Positions 1 to 8,340 of a DNA stretch of 57,584 nucleotides are shown here, in pieces. Made by a program: the position numbers and the translations under genes. Source of the DNA: CAZHZT01 sp964537285 (lineage in GTDB: Bacteria > Bacteroidota > Bacteroidia > Chitinophagales > Saprospiraceae); contig CAZHZT010000024.1 of assembly GCA_964537285.1 (NCBI GenBank), positions 1 to 57,584 of the forward strand, written 5' to 3'. The notes beneath the pieces were generated by a model. It saw only the letters and a list, made by a program, of their open reading frames with translations, did no database searches and was not told the DNA's origin. Each line of letters opens with the position of its first letter. The first letter of the stretch is position 1.

Positions 1-130
1 GAATTGAATACAGCCTTGATTTTTTGCTACTTTTTTATCAAGAAAAAAGTAGACATGTCATTGATTAACAATACTTTGTGGGAATTTTTACAAAACATGA
101 GTCATTCCGAAAATTCGGGATGACTCATGT
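1..130. repeat. Partial copy of a dispersed intergenic repeat (right half)
   Basis: The first 130 bases match 22554-22682: the same opening (GAATTGAATACAGCC), a T-rich hairpin with arms CTACTTTTT/AAAAAGTAG (28-54), and a 36-base hairpin at 95-130 (ACATGAGTCAT...ATGACTCATGT around CCGAAAATTCGG). The left half of the same repeat appears at the other end of the window (57460-57584). No coding content is seen. Confidence 0.85.
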
Positions 131-153
131 TTATAAAATTCATTTCTTTAGAA

Positions 154-184
154 TTGTTTTTTTAAGATATTTGATATATCTTTG
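154..184 (+). promoter_or_regulatory. Bacteroidota-type promoter for tRNA-Arg and the L28/L33 cluster
   Basis: TTG at 154-156 and TATCTTTG at 177-184 are separated by 20 bases. This fits the Bacteroidota primary-sigma consensus (-33 TTG, -7 TAnnTTTG). Transcription would start near 191, about 37 bases before the tRNA. Confidence 0.6.
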
Positions 185-227
185 CATTCCATTTCTGGCA
201 ATGTAGAATTGTTAGAAAAAAATTAAC

Positions 228-301
228 GGCTCCGTAGCTTAACTGGATAGAGCACCTGACTACGGATCAGGAGGTTCCAGGTTCGAATCCTGGCGGAGTC
301 A
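228..301 (+). tRNA. tRNA-Arg (anticodon ACG)
   Basis: A full cloverleaf can be folded: acceptor arms GGCTCCG/CGGAGTC with one G-U pair, a D arm, anticodon stem CCTGA/TCAGG with loop CTACGGA giving anticodon ACG, and T arm CCAGG-TTCGAAT-CCTGG. The discriminator is A at 301. CCA is not encoded, since CTT follows. The first anticodon base would be deaminated to inosine to read CGN codons. rpmB starts 58 bases downstream, so the two may be co-transcribed. Confidence 0.95.
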
Positions 302-358
302 CTTAAGCTAGCAGAACGCCGAGGCGTTCTCTTCTTTTTTTAGAAAAACGTAAGAGAA

Positions 359-622
359 ATGTCGAAAGTTTGTCAATTGACGGGAAAACGCCCTATCGTG
401 GGTAATCACGTATCGCACTCGAATCGCAAAACAAAGCGTCGCTTTTTGCCTAATTTGCATAAAAAGCGTTTTTACATTCCTGAAACTGAACAGTGGGTCA
501 CATTAAAAATATCCACTCATGCCCTTCGCACCATCAACAAATTAGGTATCTATGATTACCTAAAAAAGTTGGAAGCTCAAGGTGTTGATACAGGCGTAGT
601 TTTGGAAGAACCTAAGAATTAA
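359..622 (+). CDS. rpmB: 50S ribosomal protein L28
   Basis: The 87-residue protein begins MSKVCQLTGKRP and continues with VGNHVSHSNRKTKRRFLPN, the standard L28 N-terminus. It binds 23S rRNA in the large subunit. The length is normal for Bacteroidota. It is the first of three small translation-related genes (rpmB, rpmG, DUF4295) followed by ftsY, a gene order conserved in this phylum. The start lies in a purine-rich context (AAGAGAAATG) without a clear Shine-Dalgarno site, as is usual here. Identification rests on the sequence pattern and the cluster. Confidence 0.97.
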   Translation: MSKVCQLTGKRPIVGNHVSHSNRKTKRRFLPNLHKKRFYIPETEQWVTLKISTHALRTINKLGIYDYLKKLEAQGVDTGVVLEEPKN

Positions 623-678
623 TATTTATTTGGTTTTCTGCTTTTTAGATCGAAAGCAGGTTTGAAACATAAGAGAAA

Positions 679-867
679 ATGGCTAAGAAAAGTAAAGATA
701 ATCGATCACAGATCATTCTCGAATGTACTGAACACAAAGCGTCAGGCATGCCGGGTACTTCTAGATACATTACGCAAAAAAATCGTAAGAATACCCCGGA
801 TCGCTTGGAATTGAAGAAGTATAACCCTATCTTGAAGAAAGTTACAGTACACAGAGAAATTAAGTAA
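679..867 (+). CDS. rpmG: 50S ribosomal protein L33
   Basis: The 62-residue basic protein contains the L33 pattern: IILECTEHKASGMPGTSRY near the N-terminus, then KNRKNTPDRLELKKYNP and a C-terminal KKVTVHREIK. L33 is a peripheral large-subunit protein near the E site. Only one Cys (in LECTE) is present, so this is the cysteine-poor, non-zinc-binding form. It lies 56 bases after rpmB and 94 before the DUF4295 gene, consistent with one operon. Confidence 0.97.
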   Translation: MAKKSKDNRSQIILECTEHKASGMPGTSRYITQKNRKNTPDRLELKKYNPILKKVTVHREIK

Positions 868-961
868 GTTTAAGTTTTTTCGAAGACTTCAGAGAAGCAT
901 GCTTCCATCTTTTAGTCTTGCGAAATAAACTCAATTTATAACCATCAAAATATAAAGCGCC

Positions 962-1135
962 ATGGCTAAGGTATCTAAGAACGCCCGTATTGCGCAACGT
1001 AAAGCTAATGCAGGTTCGGGTCGTGACTTCGTAAAAGTTGTAAAAAGCATTAAAGATCCTAAAACAGGTAAGTATACTTACAAAGAAGTAATGATTCACA
1101 AAGATAAAGTGAAAGAATTCTTTGCTAATAAGTAA
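962..1135 (+). CDS. DUF4295 family small basic protein
   Basis: A 57-residue open frame starts MAKVSKNARIAQRKANAGSG and ends KDKVKEFFANK. It is highly basic. The sequence and its place directly after rpmG and before ftsY match the Bacteroidota-specific DUF4295 family. The function is not established; conserved linkage to L28 and L33 suggests a ribosome-associated role, which is inference. The start ATG follows rpmG by 94 bases. A strong hairpin at 1163-1287 follows the stop. Confidence 0.9.
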   Translation: MAKVSKNARIAQRKANAGSGRDFVKVVKSIKDPKTGKYTYKEVMIHKDKVKEFFANK

Positions 1136-1162
1136 TCTCCCTTTTTAGGAATTGCATAAAGT

Positions 1163-1287
1163 AAAAAGGCTGTCTCAAAAGCTGTTTTTTACGTATCACT
1201 GTTGCGCACATATTTCTATTCAAATCTAATGAATAGAAATAACGCCTTTGAGTGTACGTCAAAAATAGTAAAAGGACAGCCTTTTTT
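1163..1287. terminator. Nested inverted repeat after the ribosomal protein cluster
   Basis: Outer arms AAAAAGGCTGTC (1163-1174) and GACAGCCTTTTT (1275-1286) enclose a perfect inner hairpin ATTTCTATTCA/TGAATAGAAAT (1212-1240). The T run after the outer right arm would allow intrinsic termination of the rpmB-rpmG-DUF4295 transcript. Confidence 0.6.
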
Positions 1288-1311
1288 ATTATATAATATT
1301 ATAATTATAAT

Positions 1312-1360
1312 AAGCACCCGAACAAAATTAAGTATAACTAAAAATTTTGTTCGGGTGCTT
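1312..1360. terminator. Perfect 18-bp inverted repeat upstream of ftsY
   Basis: AAGCACCCGAACAAAATT at 1312-1329 is perfectly complementary to 1343-1360, with a 13-base loop. It lies 65 bases before the ftsY start, so it could be a second terminator for the upstream cluster or part of the ftsY leader. No clear TAnnTTTG box was found between this hairpin and ftsY. Confidence 0.6.
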
Positions 1361-1424
1361 AATTGGGTTTATGACCTGTGATAATAAATCCAATTATTAA
1401 CCACAACCTTCACGTACTTGCCTA

Positions 1425-2381
1425 ATGAGTTTTTTTGATAAGTTTTTTAATAGAAAAAGAGAGGAAGAGCTAGATAAAGGCCTGCAAAAGACAAAAGCCT
1501 CCTTCCTGTCCAAGATTTCTAAAGCAATTGCAGGTAAATCTACCGTCGATGACGAAGTGCTGGATGAATTAGAACAAATCCTGATCACTTCTGATGTTGG
1601 CGTTGATACCACTATTAAAATTATTGAACGCATCGAAGACAGAGTTGCACGCGATAAATATATCGGTGCCTCAGAACTTAACGCAATGCTCCGCGATGAA
1701 ATCGTTCAATTGCTCGCCGAAACGAATATTGAAGAAATCGAAGGCTTTACTCCTCCTGAAAAGTTTTCTCCTTATGTCATTATGGTAGTGGGGGTAAATG
1801 GTGTTGGAAAGACAACAACCATCGGAAAATTGGCTTATCAATATAAAAAATTGGGTAAAAAAGTAGTGCTCGGAGCAGCCGATACCTTCCGGGCCGCGGC
1901 CGTAGATCAACTCAAAATATGGTCGGAAAGAGTGGGCTGTGATTTCTACAGCAAAGGAATGAATACGGACCCGGCAGCAGTTGCCTATGAAACAGTGCAA
2001 CATGCTGTTAATAATAAATGTGATATCGCTATCATCGATACCGCCGGACGTCTGCACACCAAGATCAACCTGATGCGGGAATTAACCAAAATCAAGCGCT
2101 CCATAGGAAAGAAACTTACCGACGCTCCTCATGATGTTCTTTTGGTACTCGATGCTACCACCGGCCAAAATGCCATCGAACAATGCAAGCATTTTACTTC
2201 TGCCACTGAAGTGAGCTCGCTCGCCCTTACAAAACTTGATGGAACAGCTAAAGGTGGCGTTGCTATTGGCATTACCGATCAATTCAAAATTCCTATTAAA
2301 TATATCGGTATAGGGGAAGGAATAGAAATGCTTCAGGTTTTCAATAAAGTAGCCTTCGTGGATTCTTTATTTAAAGACTAA
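1425..2381 (+). CDS. ftsY: Signal recognition particle receptor FtsY
   Basis: FtsY is the membrane-associated SRP receptor GTPase that docks ribosome-SRP complexes at the translocon. The 318 residues hold only the NG domain: a charged start (FFNRKREEELDKGLQKT), then GVNGVGKTTTIGKLA (P loop, about residue 123), DTFRAAAVDQL (about 153), DTAGRLH (about 205) and TKLDGTAKGG (about 271). The acidic A domain of proteobacterial FtsY is absent, as usual in Bacteroidota. The stop codon lies inside the left arm of a 31-bp palindrome shared with the convergent protease gene. Confidence 0.97.
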   Translation: MSFFDKFFNRKREEELDKGLQKTKASFLSKISKAIAGKSTVDDEVLDELEQILITSDVGVDTTIKIIERIEDRVARDKYIGASELNAMLRDEIVQLLAETNIEEIEGFTPPEKFSPYVIMVVGVNGVGKTTTIGKLAYQYKKLGKKVVLGAADTFRAAAVDQLKIWSERVGCDFYSKGMNTDPAAVAYETVQHAVNNKCDIAIIDTAGRLHTKINLMRELTKIKRSIGKKLTDAPHDVLLVLDATTGQNAIEQCKHFTSATEVSSLALTKLDGTAKGGVAIGITDQFKIPIKYIGIGEGIEMLQVFNKVAFVDSLFKD

Positions 2382-2440
2382 AGAAAATAATAAAAAAAGA
2401 CGCGCAAGAGCGCGTCTTTTTTTATTATTTTCTTTAGTCT
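2375..2440. terminator. Bidirectional terminator palindrome spanning both stop codons
   Basis: Arms 2375-2405 and 2410-2440 are 31-bp perfect complements around a 4-base loop (AAGA). The core is AAAAAAAGACGCGC/GCGCGTCTTTTTTT, with T runs on both strands. The arms extend into the coding ends: the ftsY stop (2379-2381) and the protease stop (2434-2436, minus) are mirror images, so both genes end GAC TAA. Confidence 0.9.
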
Positions 2441-4242
2441 GTAATTGCATCCTCTATCAAAGACCTATACACTGCTTCCTTATCCAGTAAAATACTTCCC
2501 GGGTTAGGAGCAAAATACAAGCCTCCGAGAAATACAGCATGGGCATCCACAGGAGCAAAATCATCTGCTTGTTGTGGGCCTGGATATGGCTGCTGATTAA
2601 CGGGCTGTGCCGGATTGTAGCTGTGAATATAAACCGTATTGGCTACCCAATTATACAATTCCAAGCCTCCATTCCCGTACAGATTATCGGGGCCACTTGC
2701 TCCCCAATCGTTGTACAATTGAGCCTTTCTGAATAATATTGCTCTTATTCCGTTAGCACTAACGCCGGGATGTGCCGACCAAAAAGCGGCCGCCGCTCCG
2801 GCTGCGTTTGGGGTAGCACAACTGGTTCCTCCAAAAGCTCCGCCATAAGCCACGGTAGTGGTATTCGTAGGTGCACAAATATCCGGCGCAAGTGCTCCAT
2901 CATTTGTAGGCCCACGACTGCTGTAGGAGGCAATGATTCCGGATGTTCCGGAAGCTGAACCATAAGACCCTAAGGGTAAGGCTCCTACAGAAATACAATT
3001 CGCTTGAGTAGAATTAGATGGCGAAGTCGTCGAACTATTCGTAGAAGCATATTCAAAATTACCGGCTCCATTATCATGGTTAAACACTTCAAAAGCTGGG
3101 GTAAAGCCTGCACTTCCCGCTACCACCGCCAGATAAACATTCATAGTACTTCCGGAACTATTGGTCCAGCCGATCGATTCATATCCAAATAAATTGGTAC
3201 TAGAAGCCAATACTATATCCGTCCCATCTTCTACAAGGAACAGGTCGTATGCATCCACTAAAGGCGATGCATTCCATTGCAAATTGATGGAAACAGTCCC
3301 CATATCATTAACGGTAAAGTCATTCTGTTCATCATTGCCTTGCCAATTGTGATTACCGTCAATATCGGGGTCGGAAAAAGCACCTTGCCAGTGGGTTCCA
3401 TTTCGATTGCCCGCAGAAGTAAAAAACAGGATCCCCGCATTGGTAGCTGTCTGCACAGCTGCGCAGGCCGCTCCGGTGTTATCATTCCATCCTAGGTTAT
3501 AGCGGCTGATGCTGTGAGAGATAATATCCACTCCTTGTGTAATACACCAATCGACAGCATCCCCCATATCTGACAGGCTGTAAATCTTGCAAAGGAAATA
3601 ATCTGCAGCGGGAGCGTGATCAAAAACCGTTTCCACACATCCTGTTCCGTGCTGACTTCCTGATTCCAGCGGATCGCCTGTAGGATTAAAAACCGTAGTA
3701 TTGGCAGGAGTCGGCGCTGCAGAAGCTGCTCTGGCCTCAGTCAGCATATTGAACCCTCCATCAAAAACGGCAATATCTATTCCCCCACCGTTGGCACCAT
3801 TCGTAATGTAATTATCCGATCCCATTACTCCGGGACCTTCATCATCATTGGTTGGATAATAAACAGCGGATAGATAAAGATCACTGCTTAAATCATTGGC
3901 AATTTTGAGAAGGTCTGAAATTTTAACCCATGCAGAAGCACGATTTTTCCAAATGGTAGTGATTTCTGCCGGTAAATTGGAAATTTCAGCTCTTTCAATA
4001 TTATTTTTATAATCAACAAACTCAACGTATAATTGCTCTCCTCTATTCACAAGGTTCATTTCCTTTACTTTTTCCAGGGTAAAAGCTTTATCTATTTCAA
4101 GGTAGGTGCCCAATTGATATAAACAAGATGCCATTGGCAATGCGGGCATTTTTTTCTGAAGTAACTCCTGCCAACGATCCTGCTGCGCAAAGGCAGTGTT
4201 GATCGTTAGCAAGGCTATTATAATGATAAATTGCTGCTTCAT
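2434..4242 (-). CDS. Secreted subtilisin-like serine protease (S8 family)
   Basis: The 602-residue precursor has a signal peptide (residues 1-19, ending TAFA before QQ) and a propeptide-like region to about 145. The S8 catalytic domain follows: Asp in IAVFDGGF (D161), His in SGSQHGTG (H198) and Ser in GGTSCATP (about S473). A beta-rich insert with an Asn/Ser/Thr-rich stretch separates His and Ser. No recognisable T9SS sorting domain is seen; the C-terminus is a Pro/Gln-rich tail ending EDAITD. It is probably exported to the periplasm or outside; substrates are unknown. It is the third of three minus-strand genes, 24 bases after the surface protein gene. Confidence 0.9.
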   Translation of the reverse strand: MKQQFIIIIALLTINTAFAQQDRWQELLQKKMPALPMASCLYQLGTYLEIDKAFTLEKVKEMNLVNRGEQLYVEFVDYKNNIERAEISNLPAEITTIWKNRASAWVKISDLLKIANDLSSDLYLSAVYYPTNDDEGPGVMGSDNYITNGANGGGIDIAVFDGGFNMLTEARAASAAPTPANTTVFNPTGDPLESGSQHGTGCVETVFDHAPAADYFLCKIYSLSDMGDAVDWCITQGVDIISHSISRYNLGWNDNTGAACAAVQTATNAGILFFTSAGNRNGTHWQGAFSDPDIDGNHNWQGNDEQNDFTVNDMGTVSINLQWNASPLVDAYDLFLVEDGTDIVLASSTNLFGYESIGWTNSSGSTMNVYLAVVAGSAGFTPAFEVFNHDNGAGNFEYASTNSSTTSPSNSTQANCISVGALPLGSYGSASGTSGIIASYSSRGPTNDGALAPDICAPTNTTTVAYGGAFGGTSCATPNAAGAAAAFWSAHPGVSANGIRAILFRKAQLYNDWGASGPDNLYGNGGLELYNWVANTVYIHSYNPAQPVNQQPYPGPQQADDFAPVDAHAVFLGGLYFAPNPGSILLDKEAVYRSLIEDAITD

Positions 4243-4266
4243 TTCAGTTCTTTTTTATTGCTTTTT

Positions 4267-5877
4267 TTATTGTAGATTCACTAACACTAATACAAGTCCT
4301 TCGCCAGCCTCTAATTCGGTCATTGCTTTTCCAATCACAGCTCCAAAGGCTTTTTGATGATCGGTAACTTTCATTGCAATACCTGGTAAGTCAGAAGACG
4401 TTAGCAGATCTCCGGCCTGAATCGCACCATTGCAAGCGGAAGCTTTTACATATACTCTGCCTGTTAAAGCTACAAGCTGTCCATTCTCCACTAAGTCACC
4501 TTGGCTCAAACTCATTCCAGGGTGAATTCCTCCAGCCCCACTAATAATACCTGCGATACATTTGTCATAAGCTTTGGCGCTTTGGGTCAATTTACCTGGA
4601 TTTTCAGGATCGATTGCAACAAGCGCTCCTTTTTCAATTGGTCTGGCTTCGGTCATTTCAAAAGGTTCCGTAATATCCATACCGCCTACAATTTCCAGTT
4701 CACGTGTTCTAATGCGGCCATTTACATCCAATTCTGCTTGCGGATTAGTAGTGAAAACACCCACACGACCAGCATTATCAAAATGGAGGAAGTAACGATT
4801 TTGAGTGGATTCATATAGTGATAATTCTCCATTGGAAGCAGTTGTAAATCGATACAAACGGCTTTGAGTTGCGTTCCCGATCATTAGGCGCGTGCCATTG
4901 CCAAAGGTTTCAAATGCATTAGATCTAGTAGTTCCGTTGATATGAAAATCGGCTTGAGGATTATCATTTAGCACACCAACCCGACCGTTATTATCAAAGT
5001 GCAGAAAATGGCGAGATTGTGTGGATTCAAATAAGCCTAAATCGCCACTTAAGGCCGTTCTAAATTGATACACCCGGCTTTCACTTGGGTTGCCCATAGT
5101 CAATCGAGCACCGGTACCAAAGGTTTCAAATGCATTAGATCGGGTAATTCCATTAATGTGGAAATCGGCTTGTGGAGAGTTGGTAAAAAGCCCTGCATCT
5201 CCAGATGGGGTGAAAGTGAAATATTGGTTACCGGAAATAGATTCTCTCAAATTCAAGCGACCATCTGCCAAAACAGAGAATTGATAGTCAGCTGTCTCGC
5301 CTGCATTCGTCAACCCAAGGCGCTCACCGTCACCATGCAATTCCAGGTATTCTGCCCGGATATCCGGTACTACTTCCAATTTTGCCGTAGGCATATCCGT
5401 TCCGATTCCTACCCTCCCCTGTAAACGATAGAGAATGGTATCGCCAACATTAGTCCAATCGTCAGTGCTGTGGGCATGGTGCGCGAAATTGGCCACAGGC
5501 ACGGCCAGAATTGGTACATTCGGCATTTCAAAATAAAAATTGCCTTTATAAAAAACGCGTACATTTAGATAGTAAGCAAAATTACCCCAGTCAATATCCT
5601 CAAAATCTGCCGTTGGGCTGGTTCCTTCTCCAATAAAAAGGGTGAAAACGCCCTCTTTATTCGTTTCAGCCGTATGCGCTTCCATGTAGACAAGTGAATC
5701 GTAATCAGTGAAAAGACTGACCTCAAAGCCTAGCTCGAGATCTTTTAAGAAAAACCCATCCTGGCGGGCAATCCCCTGGAAAGTAAAGGTTTTGGGGGCT
5801 TCCTGAGCATTTGCCACGTCAACAAAAAAGATGGATATTAATAAGATTAGAAAAGAAAGGTTTTTTAGTAATTTCAT
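4267..5877 (-). CDS. Surface protein with VGIGTxxP-type repeats
   Basis: I place the start at ATG 5877 because it is followed at once by a signal peptide (MKLLKNLSFLILLISIFF...ANA). An upstream in-frame start at 5982 would put 35 non-signal residues before it. The 536-residue product has an N-terminal beta domain, then three to four copies of a roughly 66-residue unit with signature NPQADFHINGTTRSNAFETF...FLHFDNxGRVGV. The first copy carries VGIGTDMPTAKLEV, familiar from fibre-like proteins of Bacteroidota and phages. A conserved-looking C-terminal domain (IAGIISGAGGIHPG... then AFGAVIGKAM) follows. The function is unknown; it is probably an envelope fibre or adhesin. Confidence 0.75.
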   Translation of the reverse strand: MKLLKNLSFLILLISIFFVDVANAQEAPKTFTFQGIARQDGFFLKDLELGFEVSLFTDYDSLVYMEAHTAETNKEGVFTLFIGEGTSPTADFEDIDWGNFAYYLNVRVFYKGNFYFEMPNVPILAVPVANFAHHAHSTDDWTNVGDTILYRLQGRVGIGTDMPTAKLEVVPDIRAEYLELHGDGERLGLTNAGETADYQFSVLADGRLNLRESISGNQYFTFTPSGDAGLFTNSPQADFHINGITRSNAFETFGTGARLTMGNPSESRVYQFRTALSGDLGLFESTQSRHFLHFDNNGRVGVLNDNPQADFHINGTTRSNAFETFGNGTRLMIGNATQSRLYRFTTASNGELSLYESTQNRYFLHFDNAGRVGVFTTNPQAELDVNGRIRTRELEIVGGMDITEPFEMTEARPIEKGALVAIDPENPGKLTQSAKAYDKCIAGIISGAGGIHPGMSLSQGDLVENGQLVALTGRVYVKASACNGAIQAGDLLTSSDLPGIAMKVTDHQKAFGAVIGKAMTELEAGEGLVLVLVNLQ

Positions 5878-6003
5878 AATGATAAAATTTGATAATTGGG
5901 TTATTAATTGACCATTGCTTCTAGTTGCTGGCTTTTTTGAACAGTAGCAGCACAATAGTCCATAATTCGTTTTTAAATTCAAATAAATCCTTGACTAACC
6001 GCT

Positions 6004-6468
6004 TCATTCAGCTGTTTTTAGGATGCGAACCTGGCCTAAAGCGGCTTGTTCATCAAATACATGCAGGATGTAAATACCTGAAGGAAAGTCTTTTAATGAT
6101 ATCCTCACAGATTTATCCTCAATGATACCTGTTGTTAGCAGCTTTCCGTTTAAATCAATTAATCGAAAGCGGAAAAGCTTTTCCTCGTCAGTAGTCAGCG
6201 TTAAGGTAAAACGCTCTGTAGTCGGATTGGGAGCTACTTCTAATACCGCAGAAGATTCCAATAGAATTTCTTCTTTGGGGCGTCGGGCATTATCATAGCC
6301 ACTTTCCGGAATAGCCATCACTTTTCCAAAGGACCAGTTGACGGAGACCCCATTGCTCTCTTCCGCACCGGCTCCTGCACTGATCAAGGCGCTACTGGGA
6401 ATATGGGTTTGAGCATGAATGAATCCAGCGCTAAACAAAGCGCATAAAAAATAAAATACTGCTTTCAT
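6004..6468 (-). CDS. Small T9SS type A sorting-domain protein
   Basis: The 154-residue protein has a signal peptide (residues 1-19, ending IHAQ) and only about 60 residues of mature sequence (SAGAGAEESNGVSVNWSFGKV...). A typical T9SS C-terminal sorting domain follows: VAPNPTTERFTLTL, FRLIDLNGKLL, SGIYILHVF. Such domains direct outer-membrane translocation through PorU/PorV-type machinery and are then removed. It is the first gene of a minus-strand trio with the fibre-like protein and the protease. The cargo function is unknown. Confidence 0.85.
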   Translation of the reverse strand: MKAVFYFLCALFSAGFIHAQTHIPSSALISAGAGAEESNGVSVNWSFGKVMAIPESGYDNARRPKEEILLESSAVLEVAPNPTTERFTLTLTTDEEKLFRFRLIDLNGKLLTTGIIEDKSVRISLKDFPSGIYILHVFDEQAALGQVRILKTAE

Positions 6469-6662
6469 AATCGTTGGTTTTAAATTAAAAAAAGTGCCCG
6501 GGCAAAAACATGCGAAAACAATCCGTCGGGAAATTCAAGGGAAGCAATGGATATGTTCGGGATCAAAATGCGTATTTGGTTTTTTGAGGTTGTTTATTTC
6601 TTTATTCGCAGATTTTTAAAAGCGTTACTGGTCGGAATATTTTTTTTTGAAGAAATGTCTGA

Positions 6663-7001
6663 ATGGAAGTCCACAGAGAACTTGGAAGAGGCTTTCAGGA
6701 GCTTATTCATCAAAGAGCACTGGAATATGAGTTCCATCAAAAAAGTATAAGTTTCTGCTCCGAATTCAAACTGCCCATTTTTTACAATTCAATCAACGTT
6801 GGATATAGACGCGTAGATTTCCTTGTCGAAGACCTCATTCCTGTAGAAATAAAAGCGGTAAAGCAGCTCGAAGATGCTTATTTAGCTCAGGGCCTCAATT
6901 ATCTGGAAGCATTTAATCTGGAAGTTGGCCTGCTAATCAATTTTTGAGCGCCTAGCCTAGAGTTTAAAAGACTCCTGAACAGAAGGTATACTAAAAGATA
7001 A
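6663..7001 (+). pseudogene. Broken GxxExxY family gene (PDDEXK-like)
   Basis: The frame reads MEVHRELGRGFQELIHQRALEYEF...YRRVDFLVEDLIPVEIKAVKQLEDAYLAQGLNYL...VGLLINF and then hits TGA at 6945-6947. Past that stop the same frame continues APSLEFKRLLNRRYTKR to TAA at 6999-7001, which is the usual family ending. The stop therefore looks like a GGA-to-TGA change at a conserved Gly. At the front, an in-frame TGA (6660-6662) sits just before the EVH motif, and the usual 12-18 residue N-terminus is missing. The family is named for its GxxExxY motif and is linked by homology to PDDEXK nucleases; its role is unproven. This copy is probably non-functional. Confidence 0.75.
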
Positions 7002-7175
7002 ACACGGCTTAGTGGGATTAGCCTGGATTGACCACGATTAGATAAAGGACTAAAAGGTTCACTTAAGTAGTTCACGGAATTTACTTTCCCTTCCTAATTA
7101 TAATTTAATCGTGGTCAATCCCAACCAATCCAACTAAATCGTGGTCAAAAAGTGCTATTTTCGCCAAAAAAGATC
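7002..7175. repeat. Inverted repeat built on GGATTGACCACGATTA, with an inserted fragment
   Basis: GGATTGACCACGATTA (7025-7040) is perfectly repeated in inverse at 7106-7121, with weaker pairing outside. Its loop carries TAAGTAGTTCACGGAATT (7064-7081), a fragment of the hairpin family found complete at 23558-23641. A third half-copy ATCGTGGTCAA follows at 7138. Related GGATTAxCCACGA units occur in tandem at 36852. A weak -7-like TATTTTCG (7156-7163) precedes mtnA. Confidence 0.7.
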
Positions 7176-8300
7176 ATGAAACTTCAAGGCAAACACTACC
7201 ATACCATTTGGGTAAAAGAAGAAGACCCCTCGACCATTACAATAATCGATCAACGCCCTCTCCCCCACCAACTCATTTTTGAAGAACTCAAATCTTTGGA
7301 AGATGCTGCTCGTGCCATCAAAGAAATGCACGTAAGGGGAGCACCACTCATCGGCTCTACAGCTGCTTATGGCATGTATCTAGCCGCTTTACAAGCAAAA
7401 AATGAGGGCTTTGAACATAATACCTTCATGAAAAAAGCAGCTGAGGTCCTAAAGGCTACCAGGCCAACTGCCGTAAACCTGGCTTATGCCGTCGATAAAA
7501 TCATCAAACAAATCGATACGCTGACAAAAGTTGATGAAGTAATCCAAACTACACGCGAAATTGCGGATGATGTTACAGAGGAAAGCATTGCCCATTGCCG
7601 GGCAATTGGAGAACATGGCCTCTCTCTCGTTAAATCAATTGCTCGCAAAAAAGCCGGAAAACCCGTTAATATTTTAACGCATTGCAATGCAGGCTGGCTC
7701 GCTTGCATTGATTATGGCACGGCAACAGCACCAATTTATCTCGCACATGATGCCGGAATCCCCGTCCACGTTTGGGTAGATGAAACCCGCCCCCGAAATC
7801 AAGGTGCCCGTATCACTGCGTTTGAATTGAAGGAACATGGAGTGCCTCATACCGTAATTGCGGATAATACCGGTGGCCACTTAATGCAACACGGCCTTGT
7901 AGACATGGTTATTGTAGGCACTGACAGAACTACGCGTACAGGTGATGTAGCCAACAAAATCGGAACCTACCTCAAAGCATTAGCTGCTAATGATAATAAT
8001 GTGCCTTTCTACGTAGCTACCCCTTCTTCCTCTATCGATTGGAGTTTAAAAGATGGATTGAAAGAAATCCCTATTGAACAAAGAGCTCCAGAAGAAATTC
8101 AATACATCCAGGGGCGCGATGAAGATGGAAATATTAGAAAAGTGCTTATTACTCCCGAAGGCAGTCCGGCTGCTAATTATGGATTTGATGTCACGCCTGC
8201 GGCCTTGGTAACAGGGCTGATCACTGAAAGAGGTTTGTGTGCGGCAAGTGAGGCCAGTTTGATGGAAATTTTTCCGGAGAAAAGGGTTGGGAGGTTTTAA
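7176..8300 (+). CDS. mtnA: S-methyl-5-thioribose-1-phosphate isomerase
   Basis: MtnA converts 5-methylthioribose-1-phosphate to 5-methylthioribulose-1-phosphate in methionine salvage. I take ATG 7176 (MKLQGKHYHTIW...) rather than the in-frame GTG at 7152, since homologues begin at this motif; the product is 374 residues. Visible signatures are RGAPLIGSTAAYGMYLA near residue 55, the catalytic-Cys region NILTHCNAGWLAC, ETRPRNQGARITAFEL and the catalytic-Asp region VIVGTDRTTRTGDVANKIGTY. No other salvage genes are adjacent, although metK lies 22 kb away. The gene ends in a hairpin shared with the convergent giant protein gene. Confidence 0.95.
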   Translation: MKLQGKHYHTIWVKEEDPSTITIIDQRPLPHQLIFEELKSLEDAARAIKEMHVRGAPLIGSTAAYGMYLAALQAKNEGFEHNTFMKKAAEVLKATRPTAVNLAYAVDKIIKQIDTLTKVDEVIQTTREIADDVTEESIAHCRAIGEHGLSLVKSIARKKAGKPVNILTHCNAGWLACIDYGTATAPIYLAHDAGIPVHVWVDETRPRNQGARITAFELKEHGVPHTVIADNTGGHLMQHGLVDMVIVGTDRTTRTGDVANKIGTYLKALAANDNNVPFYVATPSSSIDWSLKDGLKEIPIEQRAPEEIQYIQGRDEDGNIRKVLITPEGSPAANYGFDVTPAALVTGLITERGLCAASEASLMEIFPEKRVGRF

Positions 8301-8340
8301 ACATGAATCATCCCGAAAATTCGGGATGACTCATGTTTTA
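8298..8340. terminator. Shared hairpin terminator between mtnA and the giant surface protein
   Basis: Arms 8299-8317 and 8320-8338 pair with one mismatch around CCCGAA-AA-TTCGGG. It belongs to the family ACATGAGTCATCCCGAA, also seen at 95, 22648, 25829 and 31957. The mtnA stop (8298-8300) and the opposing stop (8338-8340) sit at the two feet of the stem. Confidence 0.85.

Noticed and set aside
4267..5877. Fibre-like protein as a sign of a prophage
   Set aside because: It has a signal peptide and lies beside a T9SS cargo and a protease; no phage structural, packaging or integrase genes are in the window.
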